DNA of 64,000 bases from Nocardioides sp. J54 (GTDB taxonomy: Bacteria > Actinomycetota > Actinomycetes > Propionibacteriales > Nocardioidaceae), in assembly GCF_000519005.1 (NCBI RefSeq), contig NZ_JAER01000006.1, positions 116,545 to 180,544 of the forward strand, in the 5' to 3' direction. The translations under genes and the position numbers were made by a program. This document shows positions 8,381 through 16,977 of the stretch, piece by piece (the stretch's first letter is position 1; each line of letters begins with the position of its first letter). The notes under the pieces were generated by a model. That model was given only the letters and a program-made list of their open reading frames with translations. It was not told the DNA's origin and searched no databases.

Positions 8381-9754
8381 ATGACCACCACCCCCGACAC
8401 CGGTGCCCTGGCCACCCTCACCAGCGGGTGCCCGGTGCACCTCCCCGGCGACCCCGGGTACGACGCTGCCACGACCCCGTGGAACCTGTCGGTCGAGCAG
8501 CGCCCGGCCGCGGTCGCGGTCCCCCGCACCGTCGACCAGGTCCGTGACGTCGTCCGTGCCGCCGCGGCCGCCGGGCTGAAGGTCGCGCCGCAGAGCACCG
8601 GGCACGGCGCCGCGGCCCTCGGCGAGCACTCCCTGGAGGACGTCGTCCTCGTCCGCATGCACGAGCTGACGGGCGTCAGCGTCGACCCGGCGGCCGGCAC
8701 CGTGCGGGTCCTGGGCGGCACGCTGTGGCAGGACGTCGTCGCGGCCGCCGCCGCGCACGGCCGGAGCGTGCTGCACGGCTCGGCCGGGGACGTCGCCGTC
8801 GTCGGCTACGCACTGAGCGGCGGGCTCTCCTTCTTCGCCCGCCGCCACGGCGTGGCCGCCAACTCGGTCCGCGCGGTCGAGGTCGTCACCCCCGACGGCG
8901 AGCTGCGCCGGGCGAGCGCGGAGGAGCACCGCGACCTGTTCTGGGCCCTGCGTGGTGGTGGCGCCGGCAACTTCGGCGTCGTCGTCGCCGTCGAGCTCGG
9001 CCTGCTCCCCTACGCCGACGTCTTCGCCGGCATGCTGCTGTGGGACCGCGAGCGCGCGCCCGAGGTGGTGCGGGCGTGGGTGGAGTGGACGCGCACCGCA
9101 CCGGACAGTGCGACCACGTCGCTGCGGGTCATGAGCTTCCCGCCGCTGCCCGAGCTCCCGCCGTTCCTGTCCGGCCGCGACCTGGTCGTCGTCGACGGCG
9201 CGATCCTCGAGGACGACGAGCGGGCAGCAGAGGTGCTCTCCCCGCTGCGGGCCCTGGCGCCCGAGATGGACACCTTCGGCCGGATCCCCGCGCCCGCGCT
9301 GCTCGGCGTGCACATGGACCCGCCCGAGCCGTCGCCGGCGGTCGGCGACCACAGCGTCCTCGGCGAGCTCGACGACGCCGCCGTCGAGGCGTTCCTCGCC
9401 CAGGTCGGCCCGGGCACCCGCAGCGGGCTGATGTTCGCCGAGCTGCGCCACCTCGGCGGCCAGCTCGCGAGGACCGTCGCCGGCGGCGGGGTGCTGTCCT
9501 CGGTCAGCGGCGAGTACGCGCTGCTGTGCATCGCGATGGCGCCGACGCCGCAAGCCGCGGTGGCCGGTCGGGCCGCGGCGTTCGCGGTCAACCGGGCGAT
9601 GTCGGCGTGGTCGCGCGTCTCCCTCGTGCCGACCTTCGCCGAGACCCGCGTCGACGCGAGCCGCTTCTACGACGCCCACGACTGGGCGGCACTGTGCCGG
9701 GTGCGCGACGAGGTCGACCCCGACCGGGTGCTCCTCGCCAACCACCCGCTCTGA
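8381..9754 (+). CDS. FAD-binding oxidoreductase (berberine-bridge/PCMH type)
   Basis: A 457-residue flavoenzyme. The N-terminal half is an FAD_binding_4 domain: VAVPRTVDQVRDVVRAA, the QSTGHGA turn carrying the histidine usually joined covalently to FAD, GTVRVLGGTLWQDV, and GYALSGGLSFFARRHG. The C-terminus ends DPDRVLLANHPL, the berberine-bridge tail. Such enzymes oxidise alcohols or sugars with release of hydrogen peroxide; the substrate is not visible. I chose ATG 8381 for its GAAGGA RBS and because the family motif begins shortly after it. It is divergent from the LuxR-type regulator. Confidence 0.85.
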   Translation: MTTTPDTGALATLTSGCPVHLPGDPGYDAATTPWNLSVEQRPAAVAVPRTVDQVRDVVRAAAAAGLKVAPQSTGHGAAALGEHSLEDVVLVRMHELTGVSVDPAAGTVRVLGGTLWQDVVAAAAAHGRSVLHGSAGDVAVVGYALSGGLSFFARRHGVAANSVRAVEVVTPDGELRRASAEEHRDLFWALRGGGAGNFGVVVAVELGLLPYADVFAGMLLWDRERAPEVVRAWVEWTRTAPDSATTSLRVMSFPPLPELPPFLSGRDLVVVDGAILEDDERAAEVLSPLRALAPEMDTFGRIPAPALLGVHMDPPEPSPAVGDHSVLGELDDAAVEAFLAQVGPGTRSGLMFAELRHLGGQLARTVAGGGVLSSVSGEYALLCIAMAPTPQAAVAGRAAAFAVNRAMSAWSRVSLVPTFAETRVDASRFYDAHDWAALCRVRDEVDPDRVLLANHPL

Positions 9755-9768
9755 CCCCGCGAAGGGGT

Positions 9769-9798
9769 GGGCCCGGTCCGCATCGGCGGACCGGGCCC
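9769..9798. terminator. Bidirectional terminator hairpin
   Basis: A perfect 13-bp stem (GGGCCCGGTCCGC and complement) with an ATCG loop, 15 bp after the oxidoreductase stop and before the convergent LuxR-type gene. Confidence 0.8.
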
Positions 9799-9836
9799 TC
9801 CGTCGTACCCAAGCGGTGGGACGGTACGACGGTCGT

Positions 9837-10535
9837 TCAGCTGCGCGCGCGGGGGAACACGTCGAGCGACTTGCGGTACATCGCGACCGCGGCCAGCTGG
9901 GAGTCCACGCCGAGCTTGCGGCGCAGCGACTTGACCTGGCTGCGCACGGTGGCCTCGGCGACGCCGGAGGCCTCGGCGATGTGCTTGACGCCGATGCCGT
10001 CGTAGAGGGCACCGAGGACCTCGTACTCGCGGTGGGTGAGCAGCTCCATCCGGCGCACCAGGTCGCGCTGCTCGTCGGCGACGTCCTCCCAGGCACGCAC
10101 CGCACGGGTCCGCAGCCTCGGCGGCGTCGGCGAGCGCCCCGCAAGGGTCTCGTAGAGCGCGCGGACCAGGCCCGCGGTCGAGGTCGTCGTCGGCAGCACG
10201 CCGACGGCTCCCGCGGCCAGGACGGTCCCCCAGCGGGGGCCGACCTCGCTGTCGGTGAGCACCACCCACGGGATGCCGCCGCTCTTCACGACCACCTCGA
10301 CGTCGTAGAGCAGGTCCGGGGTGCGCAGGTCGCACATCACGACGCCCACCCGCGCCCCGCTCAGCGACAGCCGCCGGCGGAAGGCCCGGATCCCGCGACG
10401 CTCCGGCCAGTCCAGCACGGTGGCCCGGAAGCCCTGCGCGGTGAGGGCGGCACCGATCGCCTGCCCGACCAGTCGACGGTCGGACACCAGCACCACGCGG
10501 CGGACCGCGGCGTCAGCGGACGTCGACGACGACAC
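9837..10535 (-). CDS. Orphan LuxR/NarL-type regulator with degenerate receiver
   Basis: A 232-residue protein: an N-terminal receiver-like domain (VRRVVLVSDRRLVGQAI, VVMCDLRTP, a TTTST segment) and a C-terminal LuxR HTH (LLTHREYEVLGALYDG, HIAEASGVAEATVRSQVKSL). The HTH closely resembles that of the response regulator at 25494. The receiver keeps an aspartate at the phospho-site position, but the N-terminal acid pair is reduced to SD and the conserved lysine is replaced by threonine, so signalling may not involve phosphorylation. I chose GTG 10535; the 10592 start would overlap the upstream gene further and add a Ser/Thr-rich leader. No kinase gene is adjacent. It overlaps the end of the lipoprotein gene by 23 bp. 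Confidence 0.78.
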   Translation of the reverse strand: MSSSTSADAAVRRVVLVSDRRLVGQAIGAALTAQGFRATVLDWPERRGIRAFRRRLSLSGARVGVVMCDLRTPDLLYDVEVVVKSGGIPWVVLTDSEVGPRWGTVLAAGAVGVLPTTTSTAGLVRALYETLAGRSPTPPRLRTRAVRAWEDVADEQRDLVRRMELLTHREYEVLGALYDGIGVKHIAEASGVAEATVRSQVKSLRRKLGVDSQLAAVAMYRKSLDVFPRARS

Positions 10536-11346
10536 GATCGATCGTCCCGTTGAACTGGTCCGCGGACTTCTTGTCGAGGCGCCCACCGGCACCGACCTTC
10601 GCGCCGATCGACATCGGCACGGTGCCGAAGCGCAGCTCGCCCGGGTCGTCCTCCTCCACCCACTCCTCCGGTGCGGCGCCGCCCTCGAGGTCGGTCAGCC
10701 GCATCCGCACCTCGCCGGGGCGCACCGAGCAGGACAGGCGGTACCACCGTTCGGGCTCGACCGGCTGCTCCGCCGCGAGGAACACCTCCCCCGCGGTGCC
10801 CGCGGCACGGCACGACGGCTTGCCGTGGTCCAGCTGGAGCTTGAGCTGGGCGGGGTCGCCGAACCGGCCCCACTGCACGAGGTTGTCGCCGTCGTCACCC
10901 GGGCGCGAGGGCGCGGGCGGGTCGGCACGGAAGTCGACCTGCATCTCCACCGGTCGCCCGCCCGGGTCGAGCCCGGCCAGGCTGGAGGGGTCCGGCCACA
11001 CCACGATCGCGGCGGCGCGGACCGGCTCGTCCTCCGCGGCCGCGACCGGGGCGCGCACCGCCCAGCCGTTGCCACGGTCCGGGGTCCAGGTCAGGGCACC
11101 GCCGCGAGCGGTCACCACGGTGGTGTTGACCCGCGCCGTGCCGACGTTGGTGACGCCGGGGACGACGTCGCCGGGCACGACCGGTTGGTCGAAGTCGAAG
11201 AGGATGTCGTACGACGCGGGGTCGACCTGGTCGCGCGACACCGGTGGTCCGGTCGCGGCGACCGGGGTGGTCGGGTCCTCACTGGCGCCGCACGCGCAGA
11301 GCACGCACACCACCGGCAGGCACACGACTGCGGTCCGGGCGCTCAT
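10513..11346 (-). CDS. Secreted lipoprotein with lectin-like (polysaccharide lyase/LamG) fold
   Basis: 277 residues. The N-terminus is a short signal peptide with the lipobox LCAC. The body contains features of a concanavalin-like beta-sandwich found in polysaccharide-lyase/LamG proteins: VEMQVDFRADP, NLVQWGRFGDP-LKLQLDHG, WYRLSCSVRPGEVRMRLTD, and an IGAKVGAG...FNGTIDRVVVDV ending. It probably binds or sits near surface glycan, which suits the adjacent polysaccharide locus; no catalytic residue can be assigned. It is transcribed with the LuxR-type gene and divergently from the polymerase gene at 11560. Confidence 0.65.
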   Translation of the reverse strand: MSARTAVVCLPVVCVLCACGASEDPTTPVAATGPPVSRDQVDPASYDILFDFDQPVVPGDVVPGVTNVGTARVNTTVVTARGGALTWTPDRGNGWAVRAPVAAAEDEPVRAAAIVVWPDPSSLAGLDPGGRPVEMQVDFRADPPAPSRPGDDGDNLVQWGRFGDPAQLKLQLDHGKPSCRAAGTAGEVFLAAEQPVEPERWYRLSCSVRPGEVRMRLTDLEGGAAPEEWVEEDDPGELRFGTVPMSIGAKVGAGGRLDKKSADQFNGTIDRVVVDVR

Positions 11347-11510
11347 GGCTCACCAGCATGCCCCGACACGGGGCCGCGCTCCGAGTGCGCTCGGCCTCCT
11401 GGCGTGGAAGGCATCGTCGCCGTCTCCCTCCCGTGCTCGTACGGGCCACGTCCGTCGATTCCGACCGTAGGCCGGGCGACGCACCCCGGACCGGGCCGCG
11501 GGCAGGTTCA

Positions 11511-11522
11511 CCCAATATTGGT
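11511..11522. promoter_or_regulatory. CCAATATTGG palindrome in the divergent promoter region
   Basis: A perfect 10-bp AT-centred palindrome at 11512-11521 within CCCAATATTGGT, standing out in GC-rich DNA, 38 bp upstream of ATG 11560. Related sequences occur upstream of other units of the locus (23397, 23462, 23882, 26227, 28791). Confidence 0.45.
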
Positions 11523-11559
11523 GAGTCGCCTCCGACGTGCTGACGGGTTCCCTAGAGCC

Positions 11560-13629
11560 ATGCCGGAGGTGACCGGGACCGAACCTCCGACCACGAAGGT
11601 GGCCCGCAGGGCCTTCGTCGTCGGTGTCCTCGGCCTGCCCGCCTGGTGGCTGCTCGGCATCGCCTCGTTCGTGCCGGTCCTCATGGTCCTGCCGATGGCG
11701 CGGGACCTGTGGGTGCGGCGCAACCGCAACGTCCCGCCGCACTTCGGCTGGTGGTTGCTCTTCCTCGTCTGGGTGCTGCTCGGCATCGGCACGCTGTGGG
11801 CGCTCGCGCCCGGTTCCGCCGACACCGGCGGCATCGCCCGGATCCTCGTCTTCGGCTACCGCTTCAGCTGGTACGCCGCCTGCACGGTCCTGCTGCTCTG
11901 GGTCGGCACCACACCGCAGCGGTGGCTGCCGGACCGACTGGTGCAGCGGGTGCTCGGGTCGGTCTTCGTCGTGGCGGTGGTCGGTGGCCTGCTCGGCATC
12001 ATGGTCCCCGACCTCGCCGTGCCGACCGTCGCCGAGCGGGTGCTGCCCGGCGGGCTGCGCGGCAACGAGTTCGTGCGCACGCTGGTCTCCGCGGAGGTCG
12101 CCGACGTCCAGCGCGTCCTCGGCGACGACGCACCCCGGCCGAAGGCACCGTTCGCCTACACCAACACGTGGGGCAGCGTGATGGCGCTGTCGCTGGTGTT
12201 CTTCCTCTCCGCCCTCGGCACGCTGCGCCGCAGGCGACGGTGGTGGGCCGCCCCGGTCCTCGTGCTGGCGGCGGTCCCGGTGGTGCTCAGCCTCAACCGG
12301 GGGTTGTGGCTGGCCCTGGCCGGCGCCGCCGTGGGCTTCCTGGTCCTCGCAGCCGTCCGTCGCAACACCGTCGCCCTGGTCGCGCTGGCCGGGGTCGTCC
12401 TGTGCGGGGGGACCCTGCTCACCGCGACCACGCTCGGCGACACCATCCAGGCGCGCCTCGACAACCCGCACAGCAACGACCGCCGCTCGCAGCTGCTCGT
12501 CGCGACAATCGACTCGATGACCGAGGGCTCGCCGGCGGTGGGCTTCGGCAGCACCCGCGACCCGGCCGGCTCGTTCTCCTCGATCGCCGGTGGCGCGACG
12601 GCGGACTGCTCCGCGTGCGGCGTCCCGCCGCTGGGCACGCAGGGCCAGCTGTGGCTGGTCCTCTTCTCCCAGGGCTGGATCGGGGCGGCGTTCTTCCTCG
12701 CCTTCTTCGTGCTCACCCTCCTGCGCCACATCCACTGCCGCACCACGCCGGCGACCGTCGCCACCTTCGTGGTCGGCACCTTCCTGCTCCAGCTCGCGGT
12801 CTACGACACCCTCGGGCTGCCGATGATGCTGGTGATGGCCGCGATCGGCCTGGCCTGGCGTGAGCGTGCCGAGCGGCGACGCCTCCCCGCGATCGGCCGG
12901 CGCACCGCCGCGGTCGTCACCGGCACCGCCGTCGTGGGCGCCACCATCGGCGCGGCGCTCGGCGCGACGGGCGAGCCGGAGCGGTCCAGCAAGGTCGCGG
13001 TCGCGCTGACCGCGGCGCCGACGTACCTGGACGCCGGGGTGCCCGCCCCTGCCAGCCAGGACCTCGGTGAGCTCACCTCGGTGCCGACCACGAGCAGCGT
13101 CGACACCGAGGCCGCGCTGCTGCTCTCGGAGCGGGCGCTGAGCAGGGCGAGCGTCCGCGCGGGCCTGCCACCGTCCCGGCTGCGCGAGGGCGTGGCGGTG
13201 AGCGCGCCGCCGTTGACGACGGTGATCGAGATGACCGTGACCACCCCGGCCACCCGTGACCCGGCGCAGGTCGCGCTCGCCGTCGCCGAGGAGTACCTCG
13301 CCGAGCGGCACCGCTTCCTCGAGGCGCGCCGCGACGACCTGCTCGCCCGGCTCCGCACCACCCTCACGGCGAGCAACCCGGTGGACCCGGCCTGGACCAC
13401 GTCGCGGACCTACCTCCGCTCGGCCATCGACCACCTCACCACCCACCAGCCCGAGGTCGGCCGGGTGATCCGGGTCGGCGAGCCGCGCCGGGTGCAGCAC
13501 GACCTGTCGGTGCCGGCGACCACCGGCCTGGCGCTCGGCGGCCTGCTCGGACTGGCCGGGGTGCTCGTGCTGCGGCGCGTCCCCGGTCCGCGCCACGCAC
13601 CGGCCACCACTGCAGGGAGGAAGCCGTGA
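11560..13629 (+). CDS. O-antigen ligase/polymerase-like (Wzy) protein with C-terminal Wzz-like domain
   Basis: 689 residues. Residues about 1-455 are a polytopic membrane protein of the O-antigen ligase/polymerase class: many helices, the loop with NRGLWLALAGAAVGFLV and a large loop before FLAFFVLTLLRHI. From about 480 to 670 a non-membrane segment (KVAVALTAAPTYLDAG, then helical AEEYLAERHRFLEARRDDLL) is bracketed by two membrane helices and resembles the periplasmic part of Wzz/chain-length or tyrosine-kinase-adaptor proteins. It would join repeat units outside the membrane. The stop overlaps the next start (GTGA). ATG 11560 lacks a clear RBS. Confidence 0.7.
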   Translation: MPEVTGTEPPTTKVARRAFVVGVLGLPAWWLLGIASFVPVLMVLPMARDLWVRRNRNVPPHFGWWLLFLVWVLLGIGTLWALAPGSADTGGIARILVFGYRFSWYAACTVLLLWVGTTPQRWLPDRLVQRVLGSVFVVAVVGGLLGIMVPDLAVPTVAERVLPGGLRGNEFVRTLVSAEVADVQRVLGDDAPRPKAPFAYTNTWGSVMALSLVFFLSALGTLRRRRRWWAAPVLVLAAVPVVLSLNRGLWLALAGAAVGFLVLAAVRRNTVALVALAGVVLCGGTLLTATTLGDTIQARLDNPHSNDRRSQLLVATIDSMTEGSPAVGFGSTRDPAGSFSSIAGGATADCSACGVPPLGTQGQLWLVLFSQGWIGAAFFLAFFVLTLLRHIHCRTTPATVATFVVGTFLLQLAVYDTLGLPMMLVMAAIGLAWRERAERRRLPAIGRRTAAVVTGTAVVGATIGAALGATGEPERSSKVAVALTAAPTYLDAGVPAPASQDLGELTSVPTTSSVDTEAALLLSERALSRASVRAGLPPSRLREGVAVSAPPLTTVIEMTVTTPATRDPAQVALAVAEEYLAERHRFLEARRDDLLARLRTTLTASNPVDPAWTTSRTYLRSAIDHLTTHQPEVGRVIRVGEPRRVQHDLSVPATTGLALGGLLGLAGVLVLRRVPGPRHAPATTAGRKP

Positions 13630-14366
13630 GCACGACAGCCCCGACGCGGGACATCTGGACCCGGGCGGTGATCGACCCGGTCGCCGACCCGCTCGCCCGC
13701 CTGCTGGCGCCGCGGCCGTGGGTGACCCCGAACCGGGTCACGGCCGTCTCCGGCGTGCTCGGCGTCGCGGCGGCCGCCTGCCTGGCCACCGGCCGGCTGC
13801 GGCTGGGCGGAGCACTGTTCCTGCTGCGCTTCCTCGCCGACTGCCTCGACGGCAAGGTGGCGCGGGCGCAGCGCAGCAGCTCGCAGCGCGGCGCCCTCCT
13901 CGACGTCGCCACCGACGTGGTGACCGTGACCGCGGCGTACGCCGCCCTCGCGTGGTGGGCCGTGCGGACCGACCGGGTCGACCCGGCCCTGGCGGCGCTG
14001 CTGCTCGGTGCGCTCGGCACCTACGGCTGGAGCCTCACCCACCGCAAGCTCGTCGCCGGGGCGGTCGACGGCGGCAGCGGCAGCTCCCGGTTCCCGACCG
14101 CGACGGGCAACCCGCTCGTCGACCGGTGGCTGCGGCTGTGCCACCGCCAGCACATGCGGCCGGTGCCGTGGTCGGTCGAGGCCGAGACCCTCGCCCTCGG
14201 CCTGCTCCCGCTGGCCGGGGCCACCCCAGCGGCCGCCGGGATCCCGGTCGCCGTCGCGTTCTACCTCGTCGCCACCGCAGCCAACCTGGCGCGCGGCTGG
14301 CAGCTCGCCGGACGGCTGGACCGGCGCGAGCACACCGGCAGCCCCGAGACGGAGGAAGCAGCATGA
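13626..14366 (+). CDS. CDP-alcohol phosphatidyltransferase family protein
   Basis: A 246-residue membrane enzyme. It carries the family motif D-G-x2-A-R-x8-G-x3-D-x3-D as CLDGKVARAQRSSSQRG-LLDVATD near residues 75-100, flanked by hydrophobic helices. These enzymes transfer a substituted phosphate from a CDP-alcohol to an alcohol. In a polysaccharide locus this could mean a phospho-alcohol decoration or a lipid anchor rather than bulk phospholipid synthesis; that is inference. GTG 13626 overlaps the polymerase stop and its own stop overlaps the GT2 start. Confidence 0.82.
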   Translation: MSTTAPTRDIWTRAVIDPVADPLARLLAPRPWVTPNRVTAVSGVLGVAAAACLATGRLRLGGALFLLRFLADCLDGKVARAQRSSSQRGALLDVATDVVTVTAAYAALAWWAVRTDRVDPALAALLLGALGTYGWSLTHRKLVAGAVDGGSGSSRFPTATGNPLVDRWLRLCHRQHMRPVPWSVEAETLALGLLPLAGATPAAAGIPVAVAFYLVATAANLARGWQLAGRLDRREHTGSPETEEAA

Positions 14367-15319
14367 GCACACCCCACGCGACCCACCCGAGCCGCGAGGC
14401 CGACCCGGGCGGCACGGCCCGTCCCGACGTGGACGTCGTCATCGCCACGCACCACCGGCCCCAGGAGGTCCGGGAGGCGATCGCCGCCGTCCTGGAGCAG
14501 GAGTACGCCGGCCGGGTCCGGGTCCTCGTGGTCTTCGACGGGTCCGACCCGGACCCCTCTCTCGCGCGGCCCGGCGACCACCGCTCGGTCGAGGTGCTCG
14601 TCAACCAGCGCCGCCGCGGCCTGGCCGGGGCCCGCAACACCGGCATCCTCACCAGCACCGCCGAGCTGGTCGCGTTCTGCGACGACGACGACCTGTGGCT
14701 GCCGGGCAAGCTCGAGCGGCAGGCGGCCATGCTGGCGTCCGGCGGCCCGGCCACGTGCGTGACCGGCATCGAGGTGACCTACGACGGCACCAGCCACGTG
14801 CGGGTGCCGAGCCCGGAGGACCTCGACCTGCGCAACCTGGTCCGGCACCGGGTCATGGAGGCACACCCCTCCACGGTCGTCGTACGACGGACCGCACTGC
14901 TCGACGACATCGGGCTCGTCGACGAGGACATCCCCGGCAGCTACGGCGAGGACTTCGACTGGATGATCCGGGCCGCGATGGCCGGTGGGTTCCACGTCGT
15001 CCCCGCCCCGCTGGCCCGCGTGCGCTGGGGCGGGTCCCAGTTCTCCCGCAACTGGTCGACGATCGCCGAGGCCATCGACTACGGGCTGGCGAAGCACGCG
15101 GTGTTCCACGACGACCGCCGCGCACTCGCCCGCCTGCTGGGCCGCAAGGCCTTCGCGCTCGCCGCGATGCGCCGTCGCGACGCCCTCGCCTGGTCGCTGC
15201 GCTCGGCGCGCCAGTCGGTGCTCGAGCCCCGTGCCTACCTGTCCGCCCTGGTCGCCCTGCGCCTCGTCAGCGCCGACCGCCTGCTGGCCACCGCCCACCG
15301 TCACGGACGCGGCATCTGA
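14363..15319 (+). CDS. Glycosyltransferase family 2
   Basis: A 318-residue GT-A enzyme. DVDVVIATHHRPQEV begins the nucleotide-sugar fold, RRRGLAGARNTGI lines the donor site and CDDDDLW is the metal-binding DxD region. A later YGEDFDWMIRAA fits the acceptor/base region. It should add one sugar to the lipid-linked repeat unit in the cytoplasm. ATG 14363 has a GGAGGAA RBS and overlaps the previous stop (ATGA), so polymerase, CDP-alcohol enzyme and this gene form one operon. Confidence 0.88.
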   Translation: MSTPHATHPSREADPGGTARPDVDVVIATHHRPQEVREAIAAVLEQEYAGRVRVLVVFDGSDPDPSLARPGDHRSVEVLVNQRRRGLAGARNTGILTSTAELVAFCDDDDLWLPGKLERQAAMLASGGPATCVTGIEVTYDGTSHVRVPSPEDLDLRNLVRHRVMEAHPSTVVVRRTALLDDIGLVDEDIPGSYGEDFDWMIRAAMAGGFHVVPAPLARVRWGGSQFSRNWSTIAEAIDYGLAKHAVFHDDRRALARLLGRKAFALAAMRRRDALAWSLRSARQSVLEPRAYLSALVALRLVSADRLLATAHRHGRGI

Positions 15320-15333
15320 GCGATGGCCCCCCT

Positions 15334-15348
15334 CCCCCTTTTTGGGGG
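15334..15348. promoter_or_regulatory. CCCCC-TTTTT-GGGGG hairpin after the GT2 gene
   Basis: A 5-bp stem with a five-T loop 15 bp past the GT2 stop, followed by AACCAATTCACG. It could act as a weak terminator or as an upstream element of the next gene, whose start is 108 bp on. Confidence 0.35.
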
Positions 15349-15455
15349 AACCAATTCACGTCGGTCCCCTCCCGACCGATGGAATCCGTGTCGTTCTGAC
15401 ACGACGGACCGGCCCGCGCACGGTGTGGGCCGGCCCAGGGGAGGGGTTGAAGGCG

Positions 15456-16877
15456 ATGACGAGCGTCCATCGCACGACATGGCTGTTCGCCGCGCTGCTC
15501 GCACTTGCTGCGGGCGTCGTCGCGGTGCTGCCGACGGCACGATCGGCTGAGACGACGGTCCAGGTGAGCAGGTTCGAGAAGGGGCTCGCGGGCTTCAGCG
15601 GCACCACGTCCACGCGGGTCGCGCTCTCACGTGAGGGCGCCGGCCGCCAGCAGAGCCGCGCGCTCGTGCTGCGGGCGAAGCAGGCCGGACCGGCCAGCAC
15701 GCAGCGGCGGCAGGCCGTGGGCGAGCACGACCGCGGCACCCGTTTCGTCGTCGACGGCTGGGCCCGGGCGTCGGCGCGACGCACGGTGGCGCTGCGCGTG
15801 GTCGAGGTCTCCGGCGGCAAGGTGCTGCAGAGCAAGGTCGCCCGGGTCGTCGCCGGCCCGAAGAAGTGGCGGCGGCTGCCCGTGGCCATCACCGCGAAGT
15901 CGGCCGACTCCTCGTTGCGCCTGACCGTCCGCTCCCCCCGCCTGCGGGCGGGTGAGCGCGTCCTGCTCGACGACGTCCGCGTCGTGCGCACCGTCGCCTC
16001 CACCACGACCACCCCCGGCCCGGCGAAGCCGGGCACGTGCGCGGTCTCCCAGCGGGGCATCCCGAGCTGCGGGGTCTACGTCGGCGCTGCCCACGGCTCG
16101 AACACCGACCCCACCGCGCTGGAGTCGAAGCTCGGCCGCAAGCTGGCTGTGCGGCGCACGTACTTCACCGCCTCGGGCGTCACCAAGGCGGTCTCGACCG
16201 CCCGGACCGACCTCGCTGCCGGCCGCCTGCCGTGGATGAGCTTCAAGCTCCCCCACTCGTGGCCGGACATGGTCGCCGGCAAGGGCGACGCCTGGGCGAA
16301 GGACCTCGCGAAGCGCCTCGGTGAGCTCGACGGTCCGGTCTGGGTGGCGTTCCACCACGAGCCCGAGGGCGACGGCAACATCCAGACGTGGCGCAAGATG
16401 CAGGAGCGCCTGGCGCCCATCGTCCGCTCCGCCGCGTCCAACGTGGCCTTCACGGTGGTCGTGACCGGCTGGAACCAGTTCTACGGTGCCGCCGAGTACC
16501 GGCTCTCCGAGATCTGGCCGCGCGGCGTGAAGGTCGACGTCGCCGGGTTCGACATCTACCAGCAGTACGGCGTGGTCAAGAACGGCAAGACCACCACCAA
16601 GTGGACCGACTTCTCCGAGTACTACTCGAAGATCGCCACCTGGGCGCGCACCGTCGACGTCGCCTGGGGCCTGGGCGAGACCGGCGTCACCGACTCCGCC
16701 GCCCGGGCCCGGCCCGAGGAGATCGCCAACAGCGTGAAGCTGATGGAGGACTACGGCGGCATCGCCTACAGCTACTTCGACACGACGCTGAACAGCATCG
16801 CGAACTGGGCGCTCAGCACCGCGGTGAAGCAGCAGGGCTTCGCGTCGGCGCTGGGCGGCACCACCCGCCTGAAGTAG
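15456..16877 (+). CDS. Secreted GH26-like glycoside hydrolase with N-terminal carbohydrate-binding-like domain
   Basis: 473 residues. A signal peptide (WLFAALLALAAGVVAVLP...A) is followed by a beta-rich CBM-like domain (about 30-185). From about 195 a TIM-barrel of the GH26/endo-mannanase style follows: CGVYVGAAHG, WVAFHHEPEG with the likely acid/base glutamate near residue 302, FTVVVTGWNQFYG, DVAGFDIYQQYG, and WGLGETG with the likely nucleophile glutamate near 407. It probably trims or releases the surface polysaccharide made by this locus. ATG 15456 follows GGGGAGGGG and AAGG. It is convergent with the decoration operon. Confidence 0.75.
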   Translation: MTSVHRTTWLFAALLALAAGVVAVLPTARSAETTVQVSRFEKGLAGFSGTTSTRVALSREGAGRQQSRALVLRAKQAGPASTQRRQAVGEHDRGTRFVVDGWARASARRTVALRVVEVSGGKVLQSKVARVVAGPKKWRRLPVAITAKSADSSLRLTVRSPRLRAGERVLLDDVRVVRTVASTTTTPGPAKPGTCAVSQRGIPSCGVYVGAAHGSNTDPTALESKLGRKLAVRRTYFTASGVTKAVSTARTDLAAGRLPWMSFKLPHSWPDMVAGKGDAWAKDLAKRLGELDGPVWVAFHHEPEGDGNIQTWRKMQERLAPIVRSAASNVAFTVVVTGWNQFYGAAEYRLSEIWPRGVKVDVAGFDIYQQYGVVKNGKTTTKWTDFSEYYSKIATWARTVDVAWGLGETGVTDSAARARPEEIANSVKLMEDYGGIAYSYFDTTLNSIANWALSTAVKQQGFASALGGTTRLK

Positions 16878-16932
16878 CGCCTCGGCCCGCCCGGGCAGCC
16901 GGGCAGCCGGGCAGCCACCGCACGACCGGTCC

Positions 16933-16977
16933 CGCGGGGCTGGGCGCGGCCGGGAGACCGGTCAGCCCAGCCCCGCG
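16933..16977. terminator. Bidirectional hairpin between convergent genes
   Basis: A perfect 13-bp stem (CGCGGGGCTGGGC and complement) with a 19-nt loop that contains the stop codon of the leftward phosphotransferase gene. Just upstream GGGCAGCC is repeated three times in tandem (about 16889-16914). Confidence 0.65.

Noticed and set aside
16889..16914. Triple GGGCAGCC repeat as a mobile-element end
   Set aside because: Only 25 bp, no transposase or second end nearby; probably slippage in an intergenic stretch.
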